A stretch of 64,000 nt of DNA from Mycocentrospora acerina (Eukaryota; Ascomycota; Dothideomycetes; Pleosporales): assembly GCA_022701365.1 (NCBI GenBank), contig JAKUHH010000108.1:681821-745820 (forward strand). The letters are read 5' to 3'. The notes under the pieces are model-generated. The model saw only the letters and a program-made list of their open reading frames with translations. It ran no database searches and was not told the origin of the DNA. Within the stretch, counting starts at the first letter, position 1. Each line of letters opens with the position of its first letter. The translations under genes and the position numbers were made by a program. Of this stretch, positions 13,201 through 25,249 are shown piece by piece.

Positions 13201-13644
13201 AGCGACACCAGACGTGTCAGATGTGGAGTGCGATGTGAATTACAATCAAAACAGATGATTCATGTTCTGTCGCGACAGTGCACGGTTTCCGAATATTATG
13301 CAACTGATCCGCGGAACATCACGGTGGAACATGAGTGCGCAGAATGGCAATAGAAGGAAGACGAAAGAGGGAGAGTGAAGATGAGGTGAAAATAAAGAAG
13401 GCAAAACTTGTAATTCAGGGTATCAGCAAAATGTCCTCTCCAGTTAACACCTTATTATCGTAAACACCAATCGCTTGACGAATTTAATCGTATAACCTCC
13501 ACGAATTTTTACCTCGAGACTTCACTTGCAGGGCAATTGGGCCCTCTCTGCTCCTTCTCGGATGATATTGAATGAAAGCTTTCAAGCTCCGCGTGTGATC
13601 GTATAATTTCTTAACAAATCGCAGAGACTATATGTTATCTGTAT
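10288..13644. other. Intergenic, no supported gene
   Basis: About 3.3 kb upstream of the aminopeptidase and downstream of the receptor gene. I see no tRNA signature, tandem array or domain-bearing frame. The minus strand near 11950-11457 keeps an open frame with a hydrophobic stretch behind a possible TAG acceptor, but no start exon is visible and it resembles no family I know. Confidence 0.5.
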
Positions 13645-15626
13645 TCAGGGTGGAGTTGGCTTGCCATACAGCTCTGCGTCAACATAGCGTGGCCACGTGT
13701 TTGTGAAGACAAGATACTTGATGCTGTCGTATGCGGCATCAAAAATGTTGACGTCAAACTGCATTGGGACGATGCTCCTCTCGCTGGATACATTTGGTTC
13801 TGTCGCGGCGGAGCTGATACTTGCAGGACGACCCAATGTGTCCTCCCAGGGGCATACAACATTCTCTCTCAGCACAGGTGATCCCATGTCTTCAGGTGTT
13901 ATGCTACGTGGCATATATGGATCGTATTCGACACCAGAGAATACGTCCTGGAGGGACTTGAAGACCTTGTACTCGATGTTGATTGGTACTTCGGCGGTGA
14001 ACGTATTGACCAATGTGAAATAGATGAGGGAGGCCTCGTCAAACATTTGACGCCGCTGAACAGCGCTCATGACCTTCACACTCGACCACTTTTTTTTGTA
14101 GTTGCGTACTTCTCGAATGAAAATGGTGTTCTCGGCTGTGAATTCTTTAGTTGCTGCCCAGGTGATCAATGACTCAATATTGTTCTCGATACTGGACTCC
14201 AAGGCTTGCATTGATCCTTTCATTTTCAATTCCTTGCTAGCGAAGATCGCTTTCGCTGATTTTTCGGTTGTCAACGACGTGCTGGAAGTGAGCGACTCAG
14301 TCTCAGAGGAAGTTGAAGAAGACCGTTGGCGGCGCGGGGATTTGAATATTTCGAAAAGAGGAATTGCCAAGAGGACTTGCTGGCAGACAATGAGAGATGG
14401 GATGAACCTGTAGTGTGACCCGTCAGCCGTATGACTCGAAGAGAGTAAAACATATTCTGAGAAGAAAGATTCCTTGGCAAAAGCCAGCTGGAAATCATAG
14501 CGATACGATGATGACTACCAAACCTCTGGCATATATGGAGATGAGTAGAGGAAGAAGTAATAGGAAAGCTATTGAAGTCTTCCTGGAAGAAAAATTTACA
14601 TACCATCCAGCTGGTGCGAAGTATAAGTTCATGTCCTTCATTGCTGGAAGTCGTGAAAATGTAAAAGCCATCCACATTGGTGTTCCAGGCAGACTGGAAA
14701 CCTTGTTAGTAGATGTAGCAACTGGTACAAGGTTAAAACTTACCCTGCAATGATCGCAAGACGAGTTTGCCACGCCCATGAATGTACGTCCTTGATGTGA
14801 CGAATTTTCCATAGTATATAGGGTCCGACTACTGCGGTCCAGAATAGTTGAACGAATATGGAAGGGATCCTAATGAGTGGTAAGCATAAGCTTGAACGAT
14901 ATCAAGTCAAAAACGTACCATTCAAATCCCATGCGACAGGAGTGATAGCCAGCTGGTACGCCAAAGAAGCCATAGGATCCATGGAAACGGCGGGATCCAA
15001 AGAACAGAGTGATGGTAGGTACAAACTGGTTCTGTTAGTGTGAAATGAAGAGCTGTGTGAAATGAATGTACTTACAGAGACGATCAATCCGATGACGGTA
15101 ACAACATGGACTTTGGTAGATGCGTTGAGATCCCTCCATGCTTCGTAAAGACCGCGAGGCGTATACGAGAGACGCTTCTTACGAGCGCCTTCCAGGAAGT
15201 TACGTGTCAAGCGGCGCTGACTTTCATACACAGTCAACACTTGAGCGTTACAAGCTGTTGGAAGTCAGTAAAACTACAGGCACCTATTAATGGAATTATC
15301 CTACATTGGAAGAAAGCAAATCCAGCTGGAAGGAAGACAGACATAATCCAGAACTCGGCTGAGCAAGGGAAGAGCCCATTCCAAGGGTAGACCAGCAGAA
15401 CGATGAGGAGATAGATGTGAAGTATAGTAACGGCAGCAAAAACAACCGGTAGACGCCGTATCTGCACGCAAAATGCTAAGCGTCGTTGGTAGAGAAGAAA
15501 CAGCTCGCCAGCAAGTAGTATGGTGTATAGAATAGCGATGGTAATGTAGACAAGGCCAAGAGTGTCGGTGTTGGCTGTTGTGCCATCCAGTTTTCGAGGG
15601 ATTAGAATGGGCGCCATCTTGCCCAT
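13645..15626 (-). CDS. Seven-helix receptor fused to an RGS domain (GprK type)
   Basis: Predicted plasma-membrane G-protein-coupled receptor with its own RGS domain, which would accelerate GTP hydrolysis on a G-alpha subunit. Six exons: 15626-15305, 15254-15076, 15031-14919, 14869-14744, 14693-14604 and 14407-13645, giving 530 residues. The first five supply the membrane part: an N-terminal helix at about 24-48, and family-like stretches ITLFFGSRRFHG, GVPAGYHSCRMGFEW, IPSIFVQLFW and GLPGTPMWMAFTFSR. The last exon starts with the seventh helix (FIPSLIVCQQVLLAIPLFEI). The RGS part follows at about 320-520 (SIENNIESLITWAATKEFT ... FDAAYDSIKYLVFTNTWPRY). Introns are 44-50 nt except the last, 196 nt. 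Intron 4 uses the second of two close AGs to keep frame. The ligand is unknown. Assignment rests on family resemblance. Confidence 0.85.
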
Positions 15627-18600
15627 GTCGTGATTAATTGATATACGTCCAATTGTTTGGAGTATATTTAGATGTTAAATTTTGTAGCTGCCTGGCTCCG
15701 CCTTCTAGCTATTAAGAACGAAAGTGTGAGAGAGGGCGAATAGACCGAGAAACGATCAATTGCCGAGAGTATGGAATTAGGTCACAAAAGCGAATGTAAA
15801 AATGATACAACCTGCTGCGAGCAAACCAATGTTAGGGATTGGTGAAGCCGAGTGGCGACGAGGACATGGGCAAAGGCTCTGACAGAGAGGAGAACAGTCA
15901 AGAACAGATCTAAAAGCACCCAGGCAAACGGGCGGCCAAGAAGGTAAATAGTAGGTAATCAGAAAAGATCGACTCGAGACTACTTCTGTGACTGGGGGCT
16001 GAGAGGGGATGTTCCTGGTACAATCCACAAAGAATCCTGGGAAGAAGCGTGAACTAGAGCGCCGTGACGGATACTGGTGTCACGAAAGAACGCCGGGGTT
16101 CACAAATGATACCTTGCCGTAGCTATAGTAGGTGCAGCCATGCAGCACATCTTGCAGGATCATTGCTTGCATTGAAACCTGGCAGTCTGTTTGGGGCCAG
16201 CTGATGTATGGACGTCGGATGGAGCATTACGATGGCATGGCAAGGCAGCTCGGGATGATCAACAAGCGGAGTGCGCGGACCAGTATACGGTGGGTGCAAC
16301 ATCGTCCCTTCCAGGCTAAGACGGTTCGGGTTTCGAAGCTTCTTAGCAACACAAGCTCTTCCACAACACGAGACGCCAAAACGGCTCCCGCATTCGGATG
16401 AGATGCCGAGTGCAACGCATGCAGTTGTGCCCCCGTTTTTTCACCAATAATCTGAGCAGCATGATTACTGCAGGTGATATACGTAGGTGCGGTACTCAGA
16501 GCCCTTTTGGCGTACTGTGGGCACTTGAGCCCGTCTACGTCGAACGGAGTAAGCCCACAAGCTAGCTAATTAACTCTGATTCTTAATTTACCCGAAGATC
16601 CTTGAACCCACCTGTTTCAGCTTCGCGAGGACCCGCTTTTCGATGGCTGGCAACGAGTTCATGTCCATGCGACGCTTCTATCCATGCCAATCATCTTTGC
16701 CTGCCTAAGGATGTCACCAGATGTCTCGCCTGCTCAGTGCTCCTGTCAGGCTTCCAAAGGTTTCACGTCAGGTCTTCTAGAAGCCCCACCATACTCATTG
16801 ACTACAGAAGAAAACACGTCAACTTGGACGTCAAACGTTATTCTTTCTGGAAAAGGACAAGATGATTCCACCTAGATCCCCCCTCTTGGGTACTGATCGG
16901 CCGCTGTCGTACTTACATAGTTTTGAGTGATGACAAACATGGTTGACAAAGGAACTTGATGTGGGAAAGCGCTGTCATGAGACATACTGCATGAATTGTG
17001 TCGCAACCATCAACAACTTCCTCTTATGCCTCTTCGTGTCCGATAAGAAAATACATTTAGTGGTATAAAATCCTGACCGGTAATGCACTTCTTTGCCGCA
17101 CTCATCAGCCTTACGGGCAAACATGTCATTCTAGTACAACTCATACGCGATGCTTCATCGCCTCTATTCGGCTTGCACGAGCTGTCTAGATTTCGCCAAG
17201 AGAAGTTTGTCTCATATCAATATAGGCAACCAAGAGCCTATGACGAACCCTCATCTTTCGAATTGTACAGGTGATGTCATTGTATGCTTTCATCTATCGA
17301 GATGATCGAATTTGCTATTGATGATAGAATCAAAGGTGTGATCCCGCGATCCTAGACTGTTCCGCCGCGGTTGTGTGAATGCTGCAAACTCTGTTCATGC
17401 AATGAGTTGTGCAACGCGCTCGTGATCAAGTTTCTCGTAAGTTCTTATCCCCTTGTAGGTTATCAATTGGCCACATCAAATGACGTGTTATTTTAGGCGT
17501 AGGCTCCTAGGCTGGCAGGTTCTTTTACTTTCCGAGACCAATCAGACCACTAGGCATCAAATGAAGTCGCAGCGGAATCACTAAATTATATTGATTGTCC
17601 AACCCAACTTTTACAGAACGACATCTCTGCAACCACCTTGCCCCGCCCCCGTCGCGTAGATTGACACAAACCCCGCTCCCATCCCCACTATTGTGCCACA
17701 CGGTACGCGTCAGTGCCTGTTGTCAAGGAAGGCGACACAGAGCAGACGATACACATGAGAATGACGGAAGCCGGGCCTCTGCATACGCAATGAGCGTACA
17801 GCAGCTGTCTTATTTGTTGCATGTGGCAATGCCACAAACTTTGTGCTGATTAAAACACCGCACTGGACAGGTGTGTCGGGTACGGTTGCATACGAGTTTG
17901 TCTTGTAATAATCTTAACAAGTCGGTGAGTGCAGGCGCAACTGACTGATTGTCAGGAACAAGATTGACTGTTGGCATTGCACTACGCAAAGGCTTTGCAA
18001 TCTGAAATAAAATCACTTGATCTCCGGCCCAAGATTGGCGATGAGCAGTCAGTTACGAGTGCTCGCACGCCCCAGAGTTCTCCCATCTTGTTTCTTTTGA
18101 CTGCGATTCTCAGGTTTGCACATGGCCGGCGAGTCACATCATATCAGCATGCCAGTCAGCACCGAGACTAGTGTTAAACAGGTCCTGTTCGCATGAAAGT
18201 GCAAAGCCTCAATTGTATGATCAATTGCACGACTGCAGTGTTGGAAGACGCGCCAATGGCTGGAGACGAGGTCACGATCACGTGCAAGGGTGACGATGCT
18301 GCAGGCGATGAAACGGCCAAGGCTCACAAGGCAACACAATCGCGCAAGCTCCAGCAAACGCGATCATCCCGCCCCCGACTGCAACACGTCCAATAGCAAC
18401 CGGTCGCTGCTGTCGTTTGAGTCAGACCAGCCCGTCAACCTCATCGCCTGAAGTCTGCGCAGGCATTGGTGCGCAACCCGCGCCGGGCCGCCCAACAGTC
18501 TCGCTCCAGCACTCGCAGCAGTCGAGCACACAGTCGAGTCAAGCTCAAGTCGCGTCCCAGCACGGCCCCACCACCAGCCAGCAACCCTCGAGCTCTCGCC

Positions 18601-18650
18601 CTCACCCTCGCCCTCTCTCTCACGCCCTCGCCCCTCACGCCCTCTCGACC
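15627..18650. other. Intergenic between divergent genes
   Basis: About 3 kb between the receptor and the Spt20 gene, which point away from each other, so it should contain both promoters. No gene, RNA gene or array was recognised. The last 230 bases are CT/CA-rich and stop-free in the Spt20 frame; they are best read as its 5' leader because no ATG occurs there in frame. Confidence 0.55.
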
Positions 18651-21542
18651 ATGTCAGGCGCCGTCGCAACCGCCCGCCCGACGCAGGCCCTGCGTGCGCG
18701 CCGCGAGTCGCAGCGGCCAGGCGTCGCGCGCTCTGTAACGCGGCCGGCAGCCATGGGCGACGACAGCGCGAAGCAGGACGTCAAGCGCTACGTCTACACG
18801 CAGGCCCACGTGCTGGCCAAGCACAAGGGCAAGCCGCCGTCGCTGCGCGTGTACCTGCACCCCAAGCACTTCCGCCTCAACGACTCGCAGGAGACGCTCT
18901 CGTACGCCTCGCCCATGCGCGAGCTGCTCGACGCCATCCGCGCCCGCCGCGTGCCCCACAACATGATCGACGACTTTGACGCCGTCGGCATCCCCTGGTA
19001 CGACAACTGCCTGATTGTCGAGATCCACGACCACCGCGGCAATCAGGCCAAGCCCAAGGACGACGCAGGCACCGCCGCCGACGGTGCGGGCGCCGCGGCG
19101 AATGCCTTCTCCATCCACAACTACAACAACTTCATCACGCCCTCCCCCCACGTACCCTATCCCTCGACCAAGCCCGCCGCGAAGCCAAGCCAGCCCGACG
19201 CCCAGTCTAAGGAGGCCGACCATGCCAGGGAGGACAAGGAGAACATGGCTGCCCCAGGCCATGCGCCGCAGAAGCTGCCCAACGTAATCACCGTCGTGCT
19301 CTTTCCCACCCCGCAGTCCCACCTGGCCGATGTGCAGCTGCTAGCCACCACGCCCATCCCCGATGCAGCCTCCCTGAAGCGGATGCAGGCCGCTGGGAGA
19401 CTGCCGCAAACCCCCCTCACTGCCGTGCCCCCCACCCCTACGTTTCCCTCGGCGAAGCGCCAGAGGATGATGATCGATGACAGCAATCTGCACGAGTTTG
19501 AAGCCGAGGTTTACAACGCAACTTGCCCAAAGCTCTTCTTGGAGCCTACCAAGAACTTTGGAGAGTCCCTCGCTCTCATCGAGGCCTTCACCCACCCCAA
19601 TAACCAGAACCCACCACCTGTTCGGAAAACACGTAAGAGGACAACTGCTGAGCTGGCTGCTGACGAGGCCGAGGCTGCGAATCTCCAACGCTTCATGTTG
19701 GCGGGCGACGAGCACCAGGCGAGCATGGTGGCTACGGCAACTGGCGCTGACGAAGGGGCTGCACGTGCAGCGGCCAACTCGCAGACCTTCTCCCGCTTCA
19801 AGACAATCGCGTCAATCAGAGCCAGCCATGAGGAGGCCGACCGACGGAAGAAGGAGGAAGATGCTCGTATTGCCCAAAACAAGCGACAGGCGCAAATCGA
19901 AGCCGAGGTGCAAAAGAAGAGAGAGCAGGAGTTGAACCGGCAGCAGGCCGAGGTCTTGGAGAGACAGCAGCAACTTTTGCGCCAACAACAACATCAGCAA
20001 CAGCAGCTTCAGCAGAACCAACTCCAGCAAAACGAGGCTCTTCGTGCTGCTACCCAAGCGCAGCAGATGGCACATACAACGACAGTGCAACAACTGTCCC
20101 AAGCAGGGCAGTCTGGAAATCAGTCTCAATTCTCCCCTGTCATTCGACAGCAAACACCTATGACTGCTGCGGCCGCTTCACCGCATGTTGGTGGGCAAGC
20201 ACCACACCCTGTAGGCGGCACTCCGATGATTCCTACTGCTTCGAACCAGGCTATGAACAGCCCTGCTCGACCTCCATCTTCTGTCTCGCATCATACAATG
20301 GCCCGCACGGCGAGCCAACAACAGATGCAGTCGATGAGCCGCACCGGTACACCCCAAATTACCCAAGGAACGCCTGTTATGAACGCTGCTATGCCCAACC
20401 GCAATATGACACCTACGCCTCGTATGAATGGAACTAGTCCATCTATGGTAGGCCAGGGAGCCACGCCGCTCATGATGCAAACACCCCAGCCCGGGCAGAA
20501 TATGACTCCTGAACAAGTACAGCAATTGCAACAGCAACAGCAGATGCACCGGTTGCGTATGCAGCAACAAATGCAAGGGCAAAATATGTCTCCAGGTAAC
20601 ACTCAGGCTTTACAGCAGATGGCAATGCAGAAAGCAGCACAGCATGTCCAAGCACAAGGAATCCCACAGGGCCAAGATCCCACAGTCTACCAACGCTATG
20701 TTGCTGGCCAATACTATCAACGTCTCCAACAGCAGCAAGCTGCTCAACGTCAAACCCAGGTACTTCAGGCGCAACAGCTACAGCAACCACAGATGCAGCA
20801 GCAGCAACAGCAGCAACAACAACAACAGCAACAGCAGCAGCAGCAGCAACAACAGCAACAGCAACAGTCTATGACTGGCATGTCCCCTCAAGTTTTACCG
20901 CAGAACGGCATGCCTACCCAACAGGGTCTCAACGTAGCCAACATGAGTATCGCACAGCTCCGGCAACAATACCAACAGCGTAGGGCACAGCTTGTTCAGA
21001 CGTTCGGTCAAAATGTTCCTCCAATGCACCTGCAGCAGATGCAACAACTCGACAATACCATCAAAGCTAAGGAGAGAGAAGCCCAGCAACAGATGGGACA
21101 AAACCAAATGCATTTAAATCCTGCAATGCAGGCACAAATGAACGGTGCGACCAGCAATGTTCAGAACCCTGTGCAGATGCAGCAATACCAACAGATGCTC
21201 CAACAGCAGCGTGCGAATCAGGCTCGTCAGCAGCAGATAAACGCTATGCGACAGCAAGCTATGCTACAGGGCGGCCAAATGCCTCAGGGTATGATGAACA
21301 ACGTCCAAGGTATGAACATGGGGAACATGCAAGGCATGAACATGAACAACATGCAAGGAATGAATATGGGAAATATGGCCGGCATGCAAGGTATGCAAGG
21401 CATGAACAATGGGCAGATGACCCAACAACAAATGCAGCAGCAGATGATGCTCATGCGGCAGGCGCAGATGCAGGCTCAGCAGCGGATGCCGCAGCAAGGC
21501 CAGCAAGGTGGCGGAGGAGACATGGGATGGAGCGGCGTGTAA
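18651..21542 (+). CDS. spt20: SAGA complex subunit Spt20
   Basis: Predicted structural subunit of the nuclear SAGA co-activator complex; Spt20 holds SAGA together and helps recruit it to promoters. One exon, 963 residues. The Spt20 domain begins near residue 50 and shows PPSLRVYLHPKHFR, SYASPMRELLDAIRARRVPH, DDFDAVGIPWYDNCLIVEI and IHDHR, resuming after an Ala/Pro-rich insert with PNVITVVLFPTPQS and FEAEVYNATCPKLFLEPTKN. After about residue 390 comes a charged coiled coil, then a long Gln/Met-rich tail with an uninterrupted 24-Gln run and GMNMGNM repeats near the end. The open frame extends upstream to 18417 without an ATG; 18651 is the first in-frame ATG. Fungal homologues share the Q-rich tail. 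Confidence 0.92.
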   Translation: MSGAVATARPTQALRARRESQRPGVARSVTRPAAMGDDSAKQDVKRYVYTQAHVLAKHKGKPPSLRVYLHPKHFRLNDSQETLSYASPMRELLDAIRARRVPHNMIDDFDAVGIPWYDNCLIVEIHDHRGNQAKPKDDAGTAADGAGAAANAFSIHNYNNFITPSPHVPYPSTKPAAKPSQPDAQSKEADHAREDKENMAAPGHAPQKLPNVITVVLFPTPQSHLADVQLLATTPIPDAASLKRMQAAGRLPQTPLTAVPPTPTFPSAKRQRMMIDDSNLHEFEAEVYNATCPKLFLEPTKNFGESLALIEAFTHPNNQNPPPVRKTRKRTTAELAADEAEAANLQRFMLAGDEHQASMVATATGADEGAARAAANSQTFSRFKTIASIRASHEEADRRKKEEDARIAQNKRQAQIEAEVQKKREQELNRQQAEVLERQQQLLRQQQHQQQQLQQNQLQQNEALRAATQAQQMAHTTTVQQLSQAGQSGNQSQFSPVIRQQTPMTAAAASPHVGGQAPHPVGGTPMIPTASNQAMNSPARPPSSVSHHTMARTASQQQMQSMSRTGTPQITQGTPVMNAAMPNRNMTPTPRMNGTSPSMVGQGATPLMMQTPQPGQNMTPEQVQQLQQQQQMHRLRMQQQMQGQNMSPGNTQALQQMAMQKAAQHVQAQGIPQGQDPTVYQRYVAGQYYQRLQQQQAAQRQTQVLQAQQLQQPQMQQQQQQQQQQQQQQQQQQQQQQQQSMTGMSPQVLPQNGMPTQQGLNVANMSIAQLRQQYQQRRAQLVQTFGQNVPPMHLQQMQQLDNTIKAKEREAQQQMGQNQMHLNPAMQAQMNGATSNVQNPVQMQQYQQMLQQQRANQARQQQINAMRQQAMLQGGQMPQGMMNNVQGMNMGNMQGMNMNNMQGMNMGNMAGMQGMQGMNNGQMTQQQMQQQMMLMRQAQMQAQQRMPQQGQQGGGGDMGWSGV
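20796..20867 (+). repeat. CAG/CAA microsatellite encoding 24 glutamines
   Basis: Seventy-two bases of mixed CAG and CAA codons within spt20. The CAA interruptions should make it less slippage-prone than pure CAG. Confidence 0.95.
21309..21411 (+). repeat. Degenerate repeat encoding GMNMGNMQ units
   Basis: Several imperfect copies of a unit of about 24 bases near the 3' end of spt20, giving a Gly/Met/Asn repeat in the protein tail. Confidence 0.85.
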
Positions 21543-23778
21543 ACGAGTGAGACTTTGTTTGCGAGTTGTCCTTTGATCTTCTTGTTGTTATGAAGCATTG
21601 TTTGGCGTTTCAGTTGGTCATATGATGAAAGGGGTGTTTGTGGTGCACGGGAACAAAAGTCGAACTTGAAGATACCCCCTTCGATTGCGAATTCGTAATG
21701 TGTTGCAAATGCGTTTCAAGCATTTTTAATGGAAGTTGAGATGAATCTTCCCCATCCCGATGTCTTATTTGTGAGTTGTTATGATTGTACCCAACTAACA
21801 ATTGATGAAGTCTAATGTACTTTTATTCTGGAAAAAAAAGAAATATCTAAGAGTACATAATATATGATACGGCAGATGAGACCAGGCGTCTGATATCAGC
21901 ACACTCTGGTGGAAGACTTTGATGCCAACCATTGATGACGACAATTCTCAATCCGGTTGCCAAAAGCGACCAAGAAGTTTCTATTAAATGTACCTTCTCC
22001 AACTTAAATCTAAAAGAGGCGGTTGTTGATTCTGTGGTGGAAAAAGGTGGTGTAAGAAGGAGCTGGAATAGTGAGATTCAGGCGATCTATTGTGTGGATC
22101 ACTGCTTCGTGGTAGGTAGGAAAGAGAACAGCTAATTTACATTATATGAGCTCAGAGATAGATGTCTCCAATTCCACACTGAGCTACGTGGCATATGGCC
22201 GAGCAGCTGTAGTGTGTGTTAGCCTATATAATATCACGTGACAGGTTTGTTAGTAGCCGTGGCTGTGGACAGCATGTAAGTTTTAGGATGAATAAGAGTT
22301 CCCCTTTTCTCACAACGAGTGCCCCTACATCGACACTTGTGGGCGCGTTCGGAGTATGGATTTTTTCGCCCAGGGGCAGAAGATTTTATCCGCGGACTCA
22401 TCTGCTTGCTTTCGTGGCTCAACCAAGAGAACTGGGGGTCTCGTCGTGAACGGAGATGAATGATACAAGAATGTGTTGTGGAGGTGCAGATGCTGTCATA
22501 AAAATCACTATTGATGACATGGAGTCTCAGTTACCAATACGTGTTTTCCAATTCGTACCAAGTGTTATCAAGAAGCCTTGGTCAATTCTTTGAGAGTGGC
22601 GGCAGCAATTGGTTCGTTCCATCACACGATACAAGAGTTAAAGAATAACAACGATAGATTTATTGTCACGCAAAATCCTCCTCGGCTTGCATGATCAATT
22701 CCACTGCATCTTTTTAGAGCCTTCGTATCACTCAACTTAGTGCTTTCAAACACCGACGCTGCGCGCTGTAGTTGTGATAGCGCGAAAGACCTTTGAGCAA
22801 ACTTGGAGACTTTCCCTTCTCCACGTGACGTCACACTTCACTTTCATTTCCGAATCCGGCTGCATCATGCTGGAAGGTCTCAGGTCCATTGCCTGCGGCA
22901 CTAAATATGCTTGGCTGATCTGTCCACTCATTCTCACAAACAGCTGTGCTGGTGCAAGTCTGCCAATACATTGTCTGAGAAACGCAGACTCTCTTTGTTT
23001 AACTGAGAGGAATGTCTCGAGGATTAATGTGGTGTAGGTGAAAGGAGAAGTAAATCTCTTAACCATCAACCTACACATCAGGAGCAACCACATGACCCGT
23101 CAGGTTTCTGTCTTTCATGACAAGGATTAATTCAGGTCTTCCATCTATCGTCAGACTCCTCTCACCTTGTATGGCATGCATTGGTTGGGCGGACTCCCCT
23201 TCAACCACTCATTCCGGATTATCAAAATTGTTGGTTGTCGTTCCCAGATTTCAGACTGATAGCTCTGTCTAAATCTGCATGTCATAGTTGTCAGGTTGAA
23301 CTGAGCTAATGTAAGGCGCAGATATCTCGGAGAAATTTGTGCATCCGTTCCATGTCTGTTCGACTGGTGCCAGCAGAACTCGACTATCTGCTTTTGTCGA
23401 GATCAGAAATCGTCTGCTAGTTGTAAAATTATGTTGTAGAAAATACTAAGAACTATACTTCTTCTACAAGATGCTAAAATAAAGTACACTATAGATTAGA
23501 GCTGGAACAAATATCAGGAAGTTCGTCGTAACACACAATCACATTACAATAGGAAGAGCACAAATATCAATGTAGACAATTCTTTGTAGTTATTTATGAG
23601 AAAATACAGCCGTGACAAGATACATGTATGATTGGATGGTTCGCAATACGCCATACCATTTCCATATTCGCATGTAGCCTCAATCAGACGTCCAGATGAC
23701 AAAAGGTCTGGGAATATAGTCACCCTAAGACGTAAAATCCATGGCCATGGCCATGTCGGCATGTGTACCTCTGGAAGC
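21543..23778. other. Intergenic between convergent genes
   Basis: About 2.2 kb, moderately AT-rich, containing the 3' regions of spt20 and of the START-fold gene. No supported gene, RNA or repeat was seen. Confidence 0.55.
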
Positions 23779-24346
23779 CTATTTCTTGGAGGCGGCCTGT
23801 GCCAAGTCGGCGAGAGCCTCACGGCGCTTGAACTTGGCATCCTGGATGACGCCTGAGGTTGTCAGCATGGGTTTGATAGAAATGAATTATTAAACATACT
23901 GGCATCAGCATCGCTGGAGAAGTTGCCAGACCAGGTGATATAGGTCTGTCCCTCGTGCTTGCCTGAGGTGATGGGGTACACGCGGATCGTAGAGACGACA
24001 GAGGAATAGCTCAGCTCGGGCTGCGATGAGATAACGCTGTACGTGATGAAGTGGTCGATGCTCTGTACCGAATTTTGTCAGCCACACTTACATGGGGCAA
24101 TTGACTTGTTGGACTGAGACGTACTGAGTGCTCCTCTTGCTTCACCTCAAGGACGGCGCCGTCCTTGAACGTCCACTTGACGATGTCGGTCTCCTCAGAC
24201 GCGCCCTTGACCCACTCGCTCTTCTCAAGTTTTGACCAGAACTTGCTGAAGTCCTGGAGCTTGATCAAATGCCACACATCGCTGAAGGAAGCCTCGATGA
24301 CGGCAGACTCGTTGACGGAGGTTGAGGTGGGGATGCTGGTAGACAT
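23779..24346 (-). CDS. Small START-fold (SRPBCC, Bet v 1-like) protein
   Basis: Predicted 152-residue single-domain protein of the SRPBCC superfamily, small helix-grip folds that bind hydrophobic ligands; the ligand here is unknown. Exons are 24346-24125, 24062-23900 and 23852-23779, with introns of 62 nt (GTACGT to TACAG) and 47 nt (GTATGT, GCTGAC, CTCAG). The N-terminal strand and helix (ESAVIEASFSDVWHLIKLQD) and the late pair (VSTIRVYPIT, GQTYITWSGNFSSDAD) match the fold, and the last helix is DAKFKRREALADLAQ. There is no signal peptide, so a cytosolic location is likely. The family call comes from the pattern of strands and the F-W-x-L motif; the substrate and any enzymatic role cannot be deduced. 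Confidence 0.75.
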
Positions 24347-25249
24347 GATGGCTGGTACTGTACAATTGGATTTGTAGTAATTGTGTAGTGTGGTGTTGGT
24401 TTATGGACGAGACGGCAGAATTGTTAGTGTTTTTTTGAAAGCAAATTGTTTGTCGCTTATTGCGTCATGGATCATTGTTTTTTGAGGAAGCTACCCCTCC
24501 CCCACATCACACCTGCCCTCAGAAGTCGGCACGACAACTTCGCCACCAGCGCTGATTAGCCTCCTGTGTCGAACACTAGAGAGTATCTTGCGTCATCCCC
24601 GAGGCGAACTTCAGCTACTCAGGTCTCGCGAACTGAACACGCAAGAAAGAGTGGGAGAAGCAACACTTCAAGTCTGCGCTAAATTCGCCGCTGCGTCCTC
24701 AGCTCAGAGGTTTGTTACGTCTGAATCAACTCTACATGTGCAATTTGCCGCTTTGTCCCTGGTCACATTCTCTCTAGCCATATTCCCCAGCATGCCTGGA
24801 CAGAACAACGCTGGTCTTCCATCTCGATTCAGTTCGAATTACGTTTACGCCACAGTGCCAACGCCACATCGGAGGAATTAGAGCCAAAATGCCGATTCTT
24901 CGAACGACTAACTTCTTCCATACCACACCAGACGCGCAATCCCCTCCGTGTCTACACTTGCCCTGGCCCAGACGCGCTCTGTGATACGCGGAAGAGATGC
25001 CTATCTTTCATGACTCTTCGAGACACTTCCGCTGGCTTCGTACAATTTCGAGACTCGGCTTGCGATTGGCTCTAAGACCATGATGGCGCACCTAGGCTGC
25101 GTGGCGAGAGGGGAGGACGTACGACGCTCTGCACGTGCTTTTGATGCCTAGAGCACCCAGAGTGTATAAGTTGCCCAAAAAGGTAGGACGTAAACAATCC
25201 ATATCAGACATCATAGTCTTTCATACTACTCTACCACAACATTATCAAC
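24347..25249. other. Divergent promoter region between START-fold and Hsp20 genes
   Basis: A 0.9-kb space shared by two genes transcribed away from each other. No gene is supported. It contains stress-type sites close to the Hsp20 start, listed separately. Confidence 0.55.
25065..25170 (+). promoter_or_regulatory. Candidate Hsp20 promoter: CCAAT box, STRE, TATA-like box
   Basis: ATTGG (inverted CCAAT) at 25065-25069, AGGGG (the yeast stress-response element core bound by Msn2/4-type factors) at 25109-25113, and TATAAG at 25165-25170, about 80 bases before the ATG. TTC triplets spaced 9-10 bases apart at 25027-25048 could be a gapped heat-shock element, but no contiguous one is present. These are short motifs that can occur by chance; position ahead of a chaperone gene is the main support. 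Confidence 0.35.

Noticed and set aside
10288..13644. Possible decayed transposon or RIP-mutated region
   Set aside because: No terminal repeats, no reverse-transcriptase or transposase motifs in any frame, and no extreme AT bias.
14420..14480. Alternative receptor exon reading GIFLLRICFTLFESYG
   Set aside because: It looked like a membrane helix but runs into a stop with no usable donor; joining 14604 to 14407 gives the expected helix-seven sequence.
18417..18650. Upstream extension of the Spt20 frame
   Set aside because: Contains no ATG; the first in-frame ATG is 18651.
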